NCBI RefSeq assembly: GCF_000208745.1
Contig: NC_030857.1
Location: 6,958,226 to 7,022,225, forward strand
Source: Theobroma cacao
Taxonomy: Eukaryota; Streptophyta; Magnoliopsida; Malvales; Malvaceae
Direction of reading: 5' to 3'
DNA: 64,000 nucleotides
Shown: positions 11,183 to 25,000 of the stretch, piece by piece
Position numbering within the stretch: position 1 is the first letter of the stretch
Layout of the letters: each line of letters starts with the position of its first letter
Translations under genes and position numbers: made by a program
Notes under the pieces: model-generated
Databases searched by the model: none
What the model was told of the DNA's origin: nothing
The model's input: only the letters and a program-made list of their open reading frames with translations

Positions 11183-14100
11183 CCAAATGAAGAATGTGGT
11201 GACCACCCATCCCCATATAATGCTTGCAGGGCCTGCATACCTCAAGCTTGGGCCATACAGAGGTGTTCCGGTGAAAACTGCCATGCTTGAAAATGTTATC
11301 GCCAGTGTCTTGAAGAAATTTGCATGAAAAAACTAAATGAAAAGACCATATCTTTGTTGGTAGACACGAAATAGTGTTCTTGGTACTCCCACACTAATTC
11401 AATTAACTCAAAAAGAATAGAAAAAGAGCTTTGCATTAAACAAGTAACGTGTATCAAATGACCATTTCTCTTCTCAATTCTTATTTGTATCCAAGCTCGT
11501 TAACACGCTTTTCTCCGGAATCCATTTCCAAGGCTGCAGTATGGCTCATTGCAGCATGTTCATCCCTCAAATCCGTGTTGAACTTAAGCCAAAAGTAGCT
11601 ACAGAAAAGGGCTTTAGTTTAGGTGACATAAGGAATAATAATCCAAGTCTATTAAATAGCCCTGGAAGAAGACTGGTTGTTTTGAATTAGTCGTCATTTT
11701 AAGTCCATCAGTGGGGAAATTGAGCCAAAACAAAAAGGGAAAATGGTAGAAAATTAATGCCGTTGGTGCAACTGCAGTATGAAAGCTGCTCTTCTTGCTG
11801 TGATCGTGGTTTAGTATTCAACAATGTTGCTATAAGATCCCTGGAAAGGGAACTTTTGTTGACGCTTCATTGAATGCGACTTTGCTCTTGTATTTATCCA
11901 TGTTAAGTCCCAAGTCAACTAACCAGTTGAAAGTTTTGATTTAAGGTTAGTCCAAATACTATTTAATAATTAACCAAAGTCGGGAATTCCTTTGTCTGCT
12001 TCCCTTCATACAGATACCTCTTTCCATTAAATTAAAAGGGGCAGTTCCGGTCCTTTGATCTTAACATTTGTTTAATAATGTAGAGAGACAGATTACAAAC
12101 TCCGCAAGCAAATTAATTCATTTTTTTTTCACTGCTAACAAACTATGAATTAGACTTTTCAGTAGATTAATCATACATAATAAATGTAATTTAAAAGTTT
12201 TTCTAAATAATCCTATATTATTTTTATCATTATTGATTTAAAAAGTTCAATAAGATTGGAAAGATTTTTAAATTCGTATTTAGAGTAAATGACATGTTTT
12301 CACATTTTTAATTTAAAAAAACATACTTATTAGATAGAGTAAAATTTTACATATAAATTTAAGAACTATCTCATCTTATACGGATACATGACGTTTTATC
12401 AATTTAAGTGTGCAACCCCTTGTTGCACTATTCCAGATCTATCTCAATCCTACTAACTCTCACGAGAGATTTCATATCAATAAAAAGTTTAATAGATTTT
12501 AGTATTACTTGTCACGAATTTATATTTTTAATTTAAAAAGCATGCTTAACAAATGGAAAAAGATTTTTATTTATATGTCTAAGGCATATTTTATTTTTTA
12601 CTAATATTAGACCCGTGACATAAACATGAGATAGATCGCATTATTGCTTGCTGAGAAAAAAAAATCGAATTATTGGCATCTAATTATTAATTACTAGCGT
12701 GGACCATAAGCAGACGGACCGATAGATTCTGTGGCTCCAAGCGGCACAGCCCTCTCGAGACTTTTGCCAAGAAATATCAGACTTTGGAATCACTGTGCCC
12801 AGATAAGAAGCACACTTGTCGGCTTTGAATAGTAAGCCTATCCGGGCGTACAAAATGTAACCTAAAGTCCGGGCTGTTTGGGCTCAGAGGCCCACCAACC
12901 CATGTTAATCTAGCAACCATGGTCCAAGTCAATACAACTTTTTTATTTGTTTTTTATTTTATTTTATTTTATTTGAAGAGCACATTTTCTTTCCATCTTG
13001 ATCCTGTGAGTCATTGCATGAATAATTAGGTCATTGTTGTTTAAGTTTATGTCACTTTCACAGTTTACGATATTTTTTTTATATGTTATAAAATTTTACA
13101 TATAACAATGAACAACGAATCAATGATGTATATACATATCGAAGTAGTTTAATGAATTATTTAATGAGAGTAGATGCTTGATTATTTGATTATAAAACAA
13201 ATGATTCATTAAAATTAAACGTGTGCCATATGTTCTTTTATTTGGTGTTAATCAACAAATTGATGGAAAATAACACTTTCAATCTATTTCAGTAAAAGAT
13301 TGACAACAAATTAAGAAATATTTTCGTAAAATATTCTACCCGGTGATTCTATTATGCATTATTTAGCTATTTCAATGTAACTTTCAATCAAAATCATAGC
13401 TAGGTAAGTTGAGATTCACATGTAATGAATGCAAAATGAAATTGTTGAAACAATCAAAACATGCATGGAAAGATAGGTCATTCTATTCCATTTTCAAATC
13501 GTAATTACAAAATGTCAAAATAATAATGATTCAACTCTCAATCATTGGTGACTTAAATCATGTAATCTTTAAAATTTTAAATTCAAGTTGGTAATAGTGA
13601 TTGATTTAACTCTTTATATCAATTTTAATAATCACATACTCGTATCTGATATGAAATGGTATATAATAAATATCAATATAAAAAATTTGGTTAGAATTTA
13701 GTGGAGCAGCTTGCGTTGAGAAATCATCACTAGACAAATGAAATTAAAAAAAAATTACTATAATATATATATATAAGAAAAAGATTAGTTGACTTCATGA
13801 ATTAATTAAATATTATCTTTCTTAGTTAAATGGCTTAGCATGTTTAATTTATTCAACATATATGAGAGTCATGCATGCACGAGAATGATATATTTGATCA
13901 ACAAAGAGATAAAAAATAGGAAAAAAAAAAGAGCCAATAACTTACTAGTTTTATATGTGCCACTATTATTCCCTTTAAATATTGTTCCTTAGAATAAATA
14001 AATGTATTTTATATATCACATCCCATTCTTAAATTTTTAAATTTTCAATTTTGAGATTATTATATATTCCTTTTCTCCACTATATAACAAAATTATTTTG

Positions 14101-17100
14101 AGTGAACTTAGTGCATTAAAGACTTAAAGTGGAGCCATAAAATATGTTGCTACACATTTCTATCACAAATCCCACATCAGATCAAAATGAGATGAATTTT
14201 TAAATTTATAAATAAGAGTTTTGTTCCACTTAACAAATATATTTTTTGAATTGAAAGTCTCAATCCGTAACAAATGGTAATAAAAACTTATCCAATTCTC
14301 CACTATTGTGAAACCCTCGAGAAATATCAAGATCGACCTCCTGCTCCTATATAAGTATCATTAATCCCACATCAATAAAAAAGATACTTTTTATATTCAA
14401 AATAAGAACGCGTAACAATTCCATATGCAAATTGTAGCAAAATTTAGTTTTAAACATATTCAAAAATTAAAAAAAAAAGAAGGAAAGAATCTTCCTTTTT
14501 TTTTTGCAAATACAAAAATTAATTAATTAATTAAATTTGTACAATGTCTCCCTCAAAAAAATAAAAAAAAATGTAAAATGCCATCGTCATGAAACATTAA
14601 CATTAAATGATAGGACCAAATTATTTAAAGCCTGGCTGACGAAATGGAAACACACATGCAAATTTCCAATTGCGGCATGCCTACGGAATCTTAATTCGGT
14701 TCTTAGGCAGTTACATAAATAATCAAAGCTTATTTTGTTTAATATCAACTGGCTGGTAAATTTATTCATAATTTATCACTTTTAAACGTATGAAATTAAT
14801 TATTTTCTAATTTCTAGATAGGAATATACCCTTTATGTTTTTATTAATACAATTTATATGATTTTGCTCGCAAAGTGATGCTAATCAATAATCAATCACA
14901 TGTATAAAATTAAGCAACTCACATTCTTTTTCTTTCCCAAAGGAAAAATTGGTGCACCAATATCTGGAAATGCCGACCATGTCAAACACTTCTCTCTCTG
15001 GCTCCAAATAATTTTTTATTATATTGAATAAAAAATCAATATTATATTGAATAAATAAATGGAATACAGAGACCAGAAAACCAAATCTATGTGCAGACTC
15101 CCTAGACCATTTCTTTGTCATGGAAACAAATGCTTTCTAAATCAGAGACACCCATTAGTCAGCACCATGTGAGGATGAGAGACTTTCTTTGTTTTAAGCC
15201 ATGGGAAGAGGGAATCAGTACTTCATAATTAATTAATTTTAACCCTAATCCTTGATTCATGCAACATTAACAATACTCAATTGAGTTCTCAATCCTGATC
15301 CCAAAGCACCTTCAATCCGAAGACAATGTCTTGGGGGAATGAATTTGAAGGCCCATGGCCATTATGGCTGCCCTTTGATTAAATATCTGATAGTGATAAA
15401 CTGATGATAAAATTTTTATTATTGTTAGTTAATAATTAAGCTGTTTTATGTTGTTAGTTAAGAGAAGTTAATTGGCATGCTTCTTCAACAAGGTGTGTGT
15501 CCTTTTTGCATTCGTTATATTAATTTAGCTTAAGAAAAACATTATCAAATGTGACCAACTGCAAAGCCCGAGAAGCGATCAAATCCATGTTCTTAACTCC
15601 CTATTTAAGATTGGTAATTTTAGGCACCTAAAAGCCTATTAAACTAGAGATATGAACAAGAAAGTCAATGAGTACTTTGTAATTGGGTATTTTATATTAG
15701 TTGATCCGATTAAGTAAAATTAAGACACTCTATAATCGGGTTCGGATAAAGTTTGGGTAGTAAAATTACTACCTATCATGAGTTCGGATAATGATCTTAG
15801 ATACCCATTACTCGAATTCGACAATAAATAATTATTTTTTAGTTTATAAATTCTTTATAATTAATTTGATGCTTACTAAATTTATTAATCATTCTAATGA
15901 TGATTTTAAATTTTAATTTATTAATTTAATTTTTATTAATAATATACATAAAAATTGATATAAATTTTTTTAATCAGATATTTAACGAGTATAAGTATTT
16001 AACGGGAGCATTTAGAATATTCAGATACGAGTTCAAGTAACAATTAAAAAATTTAATCAAATATTTATAAAATTCGGATATCCTATCAAATAATAGGATT
16101 TGAATTCGAATATTTTAAAATTAATAGATATATGCTTGTCCTTTGACATTAAACATAAGAATATTAAAGTTAACAGTGAATTTTGTGGATTGATTTCTTG
16201 TCGTAAACCATATTTCTCTACTAGATTGGTTGGGAGGAGGATTGCTAGCTGCAGACTCGTGGAGTGGAGAACAGTCTTTTAGTTAGTACAAGTTGTACCA
16301 TTAAGCAAGATTTAGATTTTTCTAATTGCAAATTAATTAGTTGACATTTGACCAACAAAACCATGTTCTGTTTAACAAAACTCACAATTAATTACTTAAA
16401 AGTCATGGTCACGGATTGGATTATCTGTCTTGATTGTTAATTAATTCTAGCGTAGAACAACCTTAATATATATATATATATATTAGCCCTTGCAATTTTC
16501 TCATCAGTTCACTGGGATAGTTTGAGAGGATGCTTTGGTTTGGTTAATTCATTCCCAGACTCTTATCGTATACCAAAATTAATTAACAATAATTATTTTA
16601 TGCATTATTTCATGCTTTTTCAGCAATGAGAGAAAGCAACTTAAATGTATTCGAATATTTGACTCATTAATTAGTACGTAATTTTTATGTTTAAGAAAAA
16701 TTCAAATCTTTTTTCAAATAATTAAAAACAAATGATATTAATTATGAGATTGGAATTCAAAATCTCTATCAAAAAGTGACTAACATCATTGCTTTAATTA
16801 TTGCTATAAATAAATTAAGATTTTTTATTTCTAAAAATGCAAATTATATAAATCTATAAGCATATATGGACTGCAAATAATGATTAAGAAGGATGCATCG
16901 TGGCGCATGATGCAGCAGTGCCTGTGTACCACAAGATCCAAAACATGCCAATTATGCAATTGCAAGCTTGGGGGTTTGATCATGTATTTGACACATGCTG
17001 TGAGGTACTTGAACAAGTACAGCAATGAATTGATTAAAATTTGTGACGCTAGTTCTTCATCAGACGGCCAATATAGCCTGTCTCTTCAAAGCTGTACCCT

Positions 17101-18553
17101 AACACTCGGACAATTATTGGAATCATGATCAGAAATGGCCAACTATGCATCAACTGCTCATACAGTGCAGCTTCTTGAATTACAGATCATTATTCCCATG
17201 CCCTACACAATACCACTTACTAGTTTATATTTACCACCAATTTAATTATGTCAAATTATTTAAATCTTATGATTTTATTTAAAGATAGCTAATGTTATAA
17301 TTAATGTAGTTTATATTATACACTTTATCAATGAAATTCTTTTAAAATGTATACAAATTTAATGAAGTAATATATATATATATATATAGATAATGGTAAA
17401 TAATTAAATTGTTGATATATAAATATTTAATTTACAATGTTATCGTGTAAAATTCAAGTCTCTTGACATATTTAGGTTAAAATTGAATTTTAGATAAGCC
17501 TTGGGCAATAACAAAGTGAATGTTAAGATATATATTGATTTTGACCTTAATTGTTGGCTTAAACTTTCAAAAATGAAAGGTTGATTATTAAATTATATCC
17601 CCAAACCTTCCCCGATTAAGAATAAAGATAAAAAAAAGGACAGAAACAGAAAAGGAAAGGGAAGCTTAGTTTATATATAGTTTATAAGTTGACAATGCAA
17701 TATTAAATAAAGGGTTGATGATAGCTTTGTTTATGATCTACTAATAGTCCCCAACTTTGCCTTGCTTAACCCTTAAACTATGCCTACATATATATCAGTG
17801 CATGGGTTGAAGATCATGTTCATGGGTGTGTGGGAGGTGAGACGGTGATGGGGGCCACAGCCTACACGATCGAAGGAAGGAGTCAAAACCTTATATCCAA
17901 GGCAAATGGGAGGGTGGGGAGGGAAGTCGGCAAAGATTTGACTTACAAGTAAGAAAGAAGGCAAAAGAAAAGAAAATTCCATGATGAGCAAACAAGCAAA
18001 AAAGGAATATATTGAACATGAATGACACTTGATCATGCCACCTGGCCTTGATTATTTGGGTTTTGGACCCCACTGTCTGGCAGATGAATGAACCAATCAA
18101 AGCCATTTGATCTTTTGTGGACTTCATTTGAGGCTTTATTTGGTGAAAATAACACTTGGGGGGTTTAATTGCTATGATTAGGAGACTGATAATTGAATAT
18201 TTTGAATCCAATTCAAACCCCACATTTGAAGAGATGAGCTCATCATTGTGTTGGAGATTTGAAGGATGATTAGTACGTGGCAGCGATTTTGTAATGATTA
18301 ATGATAATTAAAGAGTTAAACCAGAGGAAAAGGTGTGTTAACTTTTTGATTGAGAGAAAAATTAGTATGCTTGTGTTGTGGATTACCAGTAACATCTCAA
18401 AGGCATTGACCTTGTTTTTTTATTAAATTTATTTACTCATTTGTGTCACCGTCCCATACCTCACCCCAACGGCTACTTCGAGAAACAAGAAAGGGACTTT
18501 CAACAAATTAATGGTTGGCCAATATGGCGGGAAGCTTGCTCCTTTGCTTTTGT
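11183..18553. other. Long AT-rich intergenic region
   Basis: No gene is supported in this 7.4-kb stretch. Small open frames at 14537-14722, 14885-15121, 16880-17128 and 17773-18223 lack family resemblance and conserved splice context. About 15.65-16.1 kb is a TCGGGTTCGGAT-rich patch resembling degraded non-autonomous DNA-transposon sequence. About 12.28-12.60 kb has two diverged direct copies of an 80-bp AT-rich segment. Short (TA)n runs occur near 16470 and 17370. The final 700 bp probably belong to the ACC oxidase promoter. Confidence 0.5.
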
Positions 18554-18562
18554 TATAAATAG
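18554..18562 (+). promoter_or_regulatory. TATA box of the ACC oxidase gene
   Basis: TATAAATAG lies about 150 bp upstream of the ATG. Transcription would start near 18585-18595, giving a leader of roughly 120 bases rich in CT. Confidence 0.7.
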
Positions 18563-18710
18563 GGCCGACCCCCTCTTCCCTTTGTCAACCCAAAAAAGTG
18601 CAAACCTTGAAGTAGCTAAGCATTTCACAACTTCAAGTTATAGTTATACCACTCTCTTTTGCTAGTCTTTCTCTTTCGTTGTGATCTCTCGTTCATTGCT
18701 TACCACTTCA

Positions 18711-19827
<1,117 letters not shown>

Positions 19828-20899
19828 CAGCCGGAAGATAAGAAGTTAAAAAACTGAGATTAATTTTTTTTTTTTTTTTGCTTTTGTCTTACCTTTTACT
19901 TTTCGTTCTTGGCATATGGCCCTTAGTATAATTAAGTCTTGCATGCGTAGCCCTTTCTTTCCTCGAAATTAAAATTCCAGGGAAGGATAGAGAGCTCAAG
20001 TGAGTAAACTAGCTATTACTAGGGTGTTTGCTTTTCGAGTTTGGACTGTTTGTGGTGATGAACATGATGAGATGCTCATGCATCTGCTAAAGTTGGTTCT
20101 GTAAATTAGAATCATATGTTTAATGAATTCTACTCTTTATTTTAAGCAACAGCTTCCAGAGTTTTTTGACTTCCTAATATATCAGCAGTTGTCCTCCTTC
20201 ATTATTATTGGATTTTCCTCTCTTTTCTATTATTTAATTTTCACAATTATTTCAGTGAAAACAGATGCCCTCCTGCAGAACATGCATGTACCACATGCAT
20301 CTCAACACAAGCAGGCGGCACATTGAAAAAAAGGATCAAATTATTTTTGTTTTCTTTCTAATTTAATATATTACTGGGATGCATGTTCCAGTTGGTATAT
20401 AGAGGAAAAGGACTAAAATTTATCAATCTAATCTCAGATTTTCTAGTTAGATTATCAAAATGGAAAAGAAAGAGACAATCTATGACATATTGCGAGGTAC
20501 ATGATGGATGGTTTTCACTTTCCACTTCAGTCCATGAAATCCATTCTCCACAAAATTGATGAAGCAGCAAGATGACAAGGAAATCCAAGTAAATGTCCAA
20601 CTAAGGGCACCACTAGAAGACTAATTTCTCCTAGTCAAGTTTTATGTTCTTTTGCTAGCTCAAGTGCACCAGGCCAAGAGCTAGCGGAGACTTATCCCAA
20701 GTATTGTTGGGTAACGGAAGGTGATCAAAATGAAAAAGAGAAACAGAACGCAACTATACTATACTCCTACTAGGCTGGGGTAGCTCCATCTGTTTTAATC
20801 CTTCATAGAAAACCAAAGGTTAAAGCCCTATCCTTCATTGATCAGTCATCTTATCTTGGGTCATGATTCATGCTCTGCATGGACCATTGAAATACTTTC
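19828..20899. other. ACO 3' flank and spacer
   Basis: Begins with the ACO 3' untranslated region, including a T-run near 19866-19880. The rest is AT-rich spacer; small open frames at 20123-20326 and 20358-20600 show no family resemblance. Confidence 0.5.
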
Positions 20900-20907
20900 A
20901 ACATCGA

Positions 20908-21572
20908 GTATACCTGGCAATTCGTGTTAACGTGTCAGATACGATTAGACACGAAATACATTAAGGCTAGATACGAACACGACACGTTTAATACTCGTGT
21001 TTTAAATTTAAAACTCGTACACGTACATGTTTAATACACGTGTAACAAGACACGACACGATTAACACGTTTATTAAACGTGTCAATATATGACACGACAC
21101 GACACGATTAATAACACATTTAACATGATTAACACGTTTAACACGATTAAATAAAAATATTTACAATTAAATATAATTTTATTATTTAAATTTAAAATCT
21201 ATAATTATAAAAATAATTATAATAAAACAAAAATAATAATAACATCAAATAATTACCAAAAGTTAAAAATTAAGATTGAGTATGTATAATTACATTATAC
21301 CCTTTATAAAATTAAAAAAACTTATTAAAATAATTATTTAAAATTATTTATATAAAATTAAAATAATTTTTAACTATTAACTTTTAATAAGTTAATAAAT
21401 GTGTCATGTATACACGTTTAAACACGATAACACGATTAAGTAAACGTGTTTAAACGTATTTTTCACATCAGACATGATTAGACACGAAACACATTAATAC
21501 TAAACTCAAAACCTGTTTAACTCGTATCTTTTCCTGTCGTGTTAAAATATTGTGTTTAAAATTATCAGGTCT
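20908..21572. mobile_element. hAT-like non-autonomous miniature element
   Basis: A 665-bp block is flanked by the perfect 8-bp duplication AACATCGA at 20900-20907 and 21573-21580, the size made by hAT transposases. Imperfect terminal inverted repeats read TACCTGGCAATT on the left and GACCTGATAATT on the complement of the right. Both sides are packed with short ACACGATTAACACGTTTA and CGTGTC motifs in both orientations, resembling subterminal transposase-binding repeats. The centre is AT-rich and contains no transposase. Confidence 0.8.
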
Positions 21573-21580
21573 AACATCGA

Positions 21581-22014
21581 AAAACCTTCCTTTATGGCTC
21601 TATTGCACCATTCCCACATGAAATTGCAAAAATATATGACAGAAAACTACCAGAAAGAAATACATGTAATTGATCGAGTGGGCATTAATTAAAGCTTTGA
21701 TACAGAACGTAAACCCGAAGATTAGTTCTTTCATCTCCTACACACCCCCCACCCCCCCCCCCAAAAAAAAAAACCTATAAATAAATTTTGTTTTTTATTT
21801 CAAAAGCTGTATGGTAACAGATAGTATTTGTACAATTTAAGGGTGAAAGTTGACCCACTCTACTTTGATGGTGAAGCCTATGTTGGTAATGAATAACATT
21901 CACTTTGTATACTAAACCTACTTTAATCCTTCAACTTTATATCTGTACAGCAATTTACATGAAGCTTCATCCTATGATGAAGATGAAGAAACTTGCTACC
22001 CAATGTCAGAGGTC
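21581..22014 (-). other. NADK2 3' flank
   Basis: Non-coding flank immediately downstream of the NADK2 stop codon, probably including its 3' untranslated region. It contains a C-run followed by an A-run at about 21745-21772. Confidence 0.5.
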
Positions 22015-25000
22015 TTACAAGGCTTTTTGATCCAATCTCTCATTCCAGTTTAGGCAGCGAATCAAGCTGTGGAACCAATCACCTGTTTGATCAGATTTAT
22101 TAACAGTTGGAAGGGGGTGCTGGCTCATAGATATTCTGACAGAATGTCCTCGTGAGAGTTGCTGCCTTCTCTTACCATCAAAAGAAACCCAAGCATTACT
22201 ACGAGCATCATCAGGGATCTGTGAAACCAGAAACAACAATGTTTCAGTGTTTTATATAATGTGCCTAACAAGAATTAGGTAATTTCTCGAAAGACAATAT
22301 AAGGAGTTTCCGGCAGATACACATTGTGATGACATCTTTAAAGAACTCTCAGATATAAAATGCAATTTCAGTTTGTTTATCTTTATTCATACAATTTTAT
22401 ATGCCTGGTCTAGCAACAAATGGCCTCAGCTTGTGCACAATAAACCCATAACTCTCCACCAGACTATAACCTATATGACAAAGATGAGGAGCAGTTTCAG
22501 AAATACAACTTCATTTGTGTAAATTGTATCATTACTTCCATAAAGCTAATTGAGATGCTAACATAGAAAATAGCTAATATTAAAAGCATTACTGAGAAGA
22601 GATGACAAAGTAACATCAAATGAGGTATATTAGCTGCAATAAGACCCAAAAAAACTACCCCAATTGAGAAGCTCTCCAAATTGGAATACCATCAAGTTAC
22701 CCGCAGAAACTTAAAATGCTGTCTTTGTCTGTCTTACTCAATACTAAAATACACCTTCCTTTAAGTTTTTCGGAAGACCCAAAAAATGAAGAATGGTTAC
22801 AAACAAGAGTCCAACTAGGCCAAATGATTACTTGTCAAGCAACACTCCCTATACTTCAACTTTCTTTACAGCAACTATACCCACAAGCAACTTCCAGCCA
22901 GGTATAGCACAGAAATGATTTTATTCTCACATGCCAATTATAAATAAAAAGTTTGATCAGAGGTTTGCAAATAGCGATAAGGGAATCTTCATATAATATG
23001 GCAAAGATTGGATATCGCCAAAGATACAGGATTGGCTGGGAACAAGGAAAACAGTAGGCAAGTAGTCCATAGCACTAAATGTAGACCAAGATATTCTAAC
23101 CGATTTCTGATCCTCAAATGCCCTCTTGGCAACACGGTCTAGTCAAGGCCAAACCCTTATGACTCTATGTCATCGTGTTACAGTAACTTGCTATGATGAA
23201 CTTTGCTATAGTGCTTTTGTAGCAATACTATGGTTGGTGATCAATTTCATGAGATTCAGATACAAAGTATCCACCGAAATGACAACTGTGGAATATAGAT
23301 TCATGTCATTGCTTACTTGGTATGAATAGTGGTTTTACACTAAGTAACTAGCTGAAGTGAGCGAGTAACCAAAGAGAGAAAAATTAAAAAAACATTGTTT
23401 TATATTTCACAAGGAAGATTTTACAAAGAGATGTGATAATTTAGAAAAACTAATACTTGCCTCTTTCATGAGGAAGGAGTTGCCTTATACAGGCATACAT
23501 TAGACACACAAAGACACTTGTTACTATACTTTCACATGGATGATAGTAACAAGACATTGACAATGATTAGACAACTTTTACAAAAACTTAAAACTTTAAT
23601 AAAGTAAATACTATCCTGTCTTGAAAATAGACAAAAGAACACTTCTCACATTCTTCAAAGTGGTACATTATTTGATGCGCTTTTATCTTCTTTCGAGGAG
23701 ATTCATTTGTCAAAGAAAACAAGTGGACACAACTTTAAGCATTTTGAGGTGGGAAAAGCAGGCATATAATTGTAAACATATTAGTAGAGTAGAAATAGAT
23801 TCCCTTGGCATGCACCTCAAAGATGGACAACATATTGCTCAGCCACACATTACTCAAGAACTACAGAATTTCCTAGATGAACCCCTCATGGAGAAACAAG
23901 TCCAATAGTTCCTTAGAATTGTCAATTACATGAGTGAGTTCATCTCAAATCTCACAAAGATCTGAAGTACTCTCAAGATAATGTTAAAAAAGATTCTCTA
24001 GCACAGTGGACTTAGAAACAAATAAGAGCAGTACAGATTCTCTAATCTACTGTCCAATCACTTCTTACCCTGCGGATTCCTCACATGGGAAAAGAATCCT
24101 TCAGACCGACAAAAGTAACAAGTATTGGTCCATATTTCTACTCAAAGAAATTGATAGCAAAAGAAAGATATACAAATACAAAAGTGGAAGTTCAAAGAAA
24201 TACTTGCAGTTAAATATGGGATTCATAAGTTCGAGTTCTATCTCATTGGCCACCATTTCACTGTGGAATCAAACATGTCAACCTTTGATCACATGCTTAA
24301 CTTAAAAAAGAAAACCCTTCCCAATGCACAACTACTCAGATGGCCTCAATGGTTTTCATGGTACACATTCACTTTTAAGCATATAAAACAAAAAGACAAT
24401 GTCGGTCCAGACATGCTCTCAAGGCCAACTTCTCATTCATCTTAGAAACTCTCCTCCTCAAAGATCATTCCAATCATTGCCATGATGAGTTCTTCAAGAG
24501 CCTCTTCTTCTATTGTCCCTCCAGAGGACAACAGTTACCCTCTTGATCCAAATAACGTTCCAAAAATGGAAAACAACCTCCCCTGGATCAACTTCCACCT
24601 AAACTTTTACATTAATCATAAGCAGTTCTTTCCATACTCATGCCTACCTGCTCATACTCAAGTATCAAAGCCAAATCCTTCGAAGGTTTTGAGATACATC
24701 AATCCAACCTATTGGGGTGCATCCTAAATACCCCTTCATCCATCCATTTTACATCCCTGTTTGACACTGGATATTCTTCCTAAAAGAAACTCTCTGTTTT
24801 TTGTGCTATTTATGCCATCTCTACTACATCGCCTTAGAATTCTCACTTACCTTTTTCATCTAAACACCCCGTAAAATCCAGAACATGGTCTAGCCCCAGA
24901 AGATACCCCATAGACCCCAATGAGAATTTCAAACACTTCCTTGGTTCAAGCCCATACTTATTTGGAGGCAATGACTCACAACATCTGCAAGGCAAAACAG

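Noticed and set aside
14160..14420. Two TCCCACATC-containing segments considered as a SINE
   Set aside because: No internal A/B boxes, poly-A end or target duplication could be identified.
16880..17128. 82-residue Cys-containing open frame in the spacer
   Set aside because: No recognised family, no promoter or splice context, and its complement is equally open; chance is more likely.
18441..18665. 74-residue open frame upstream of ACO
   Set aside because: It begins upstream of the TATA box and spans the likely transcription start, so it is promoter and leader sequence.
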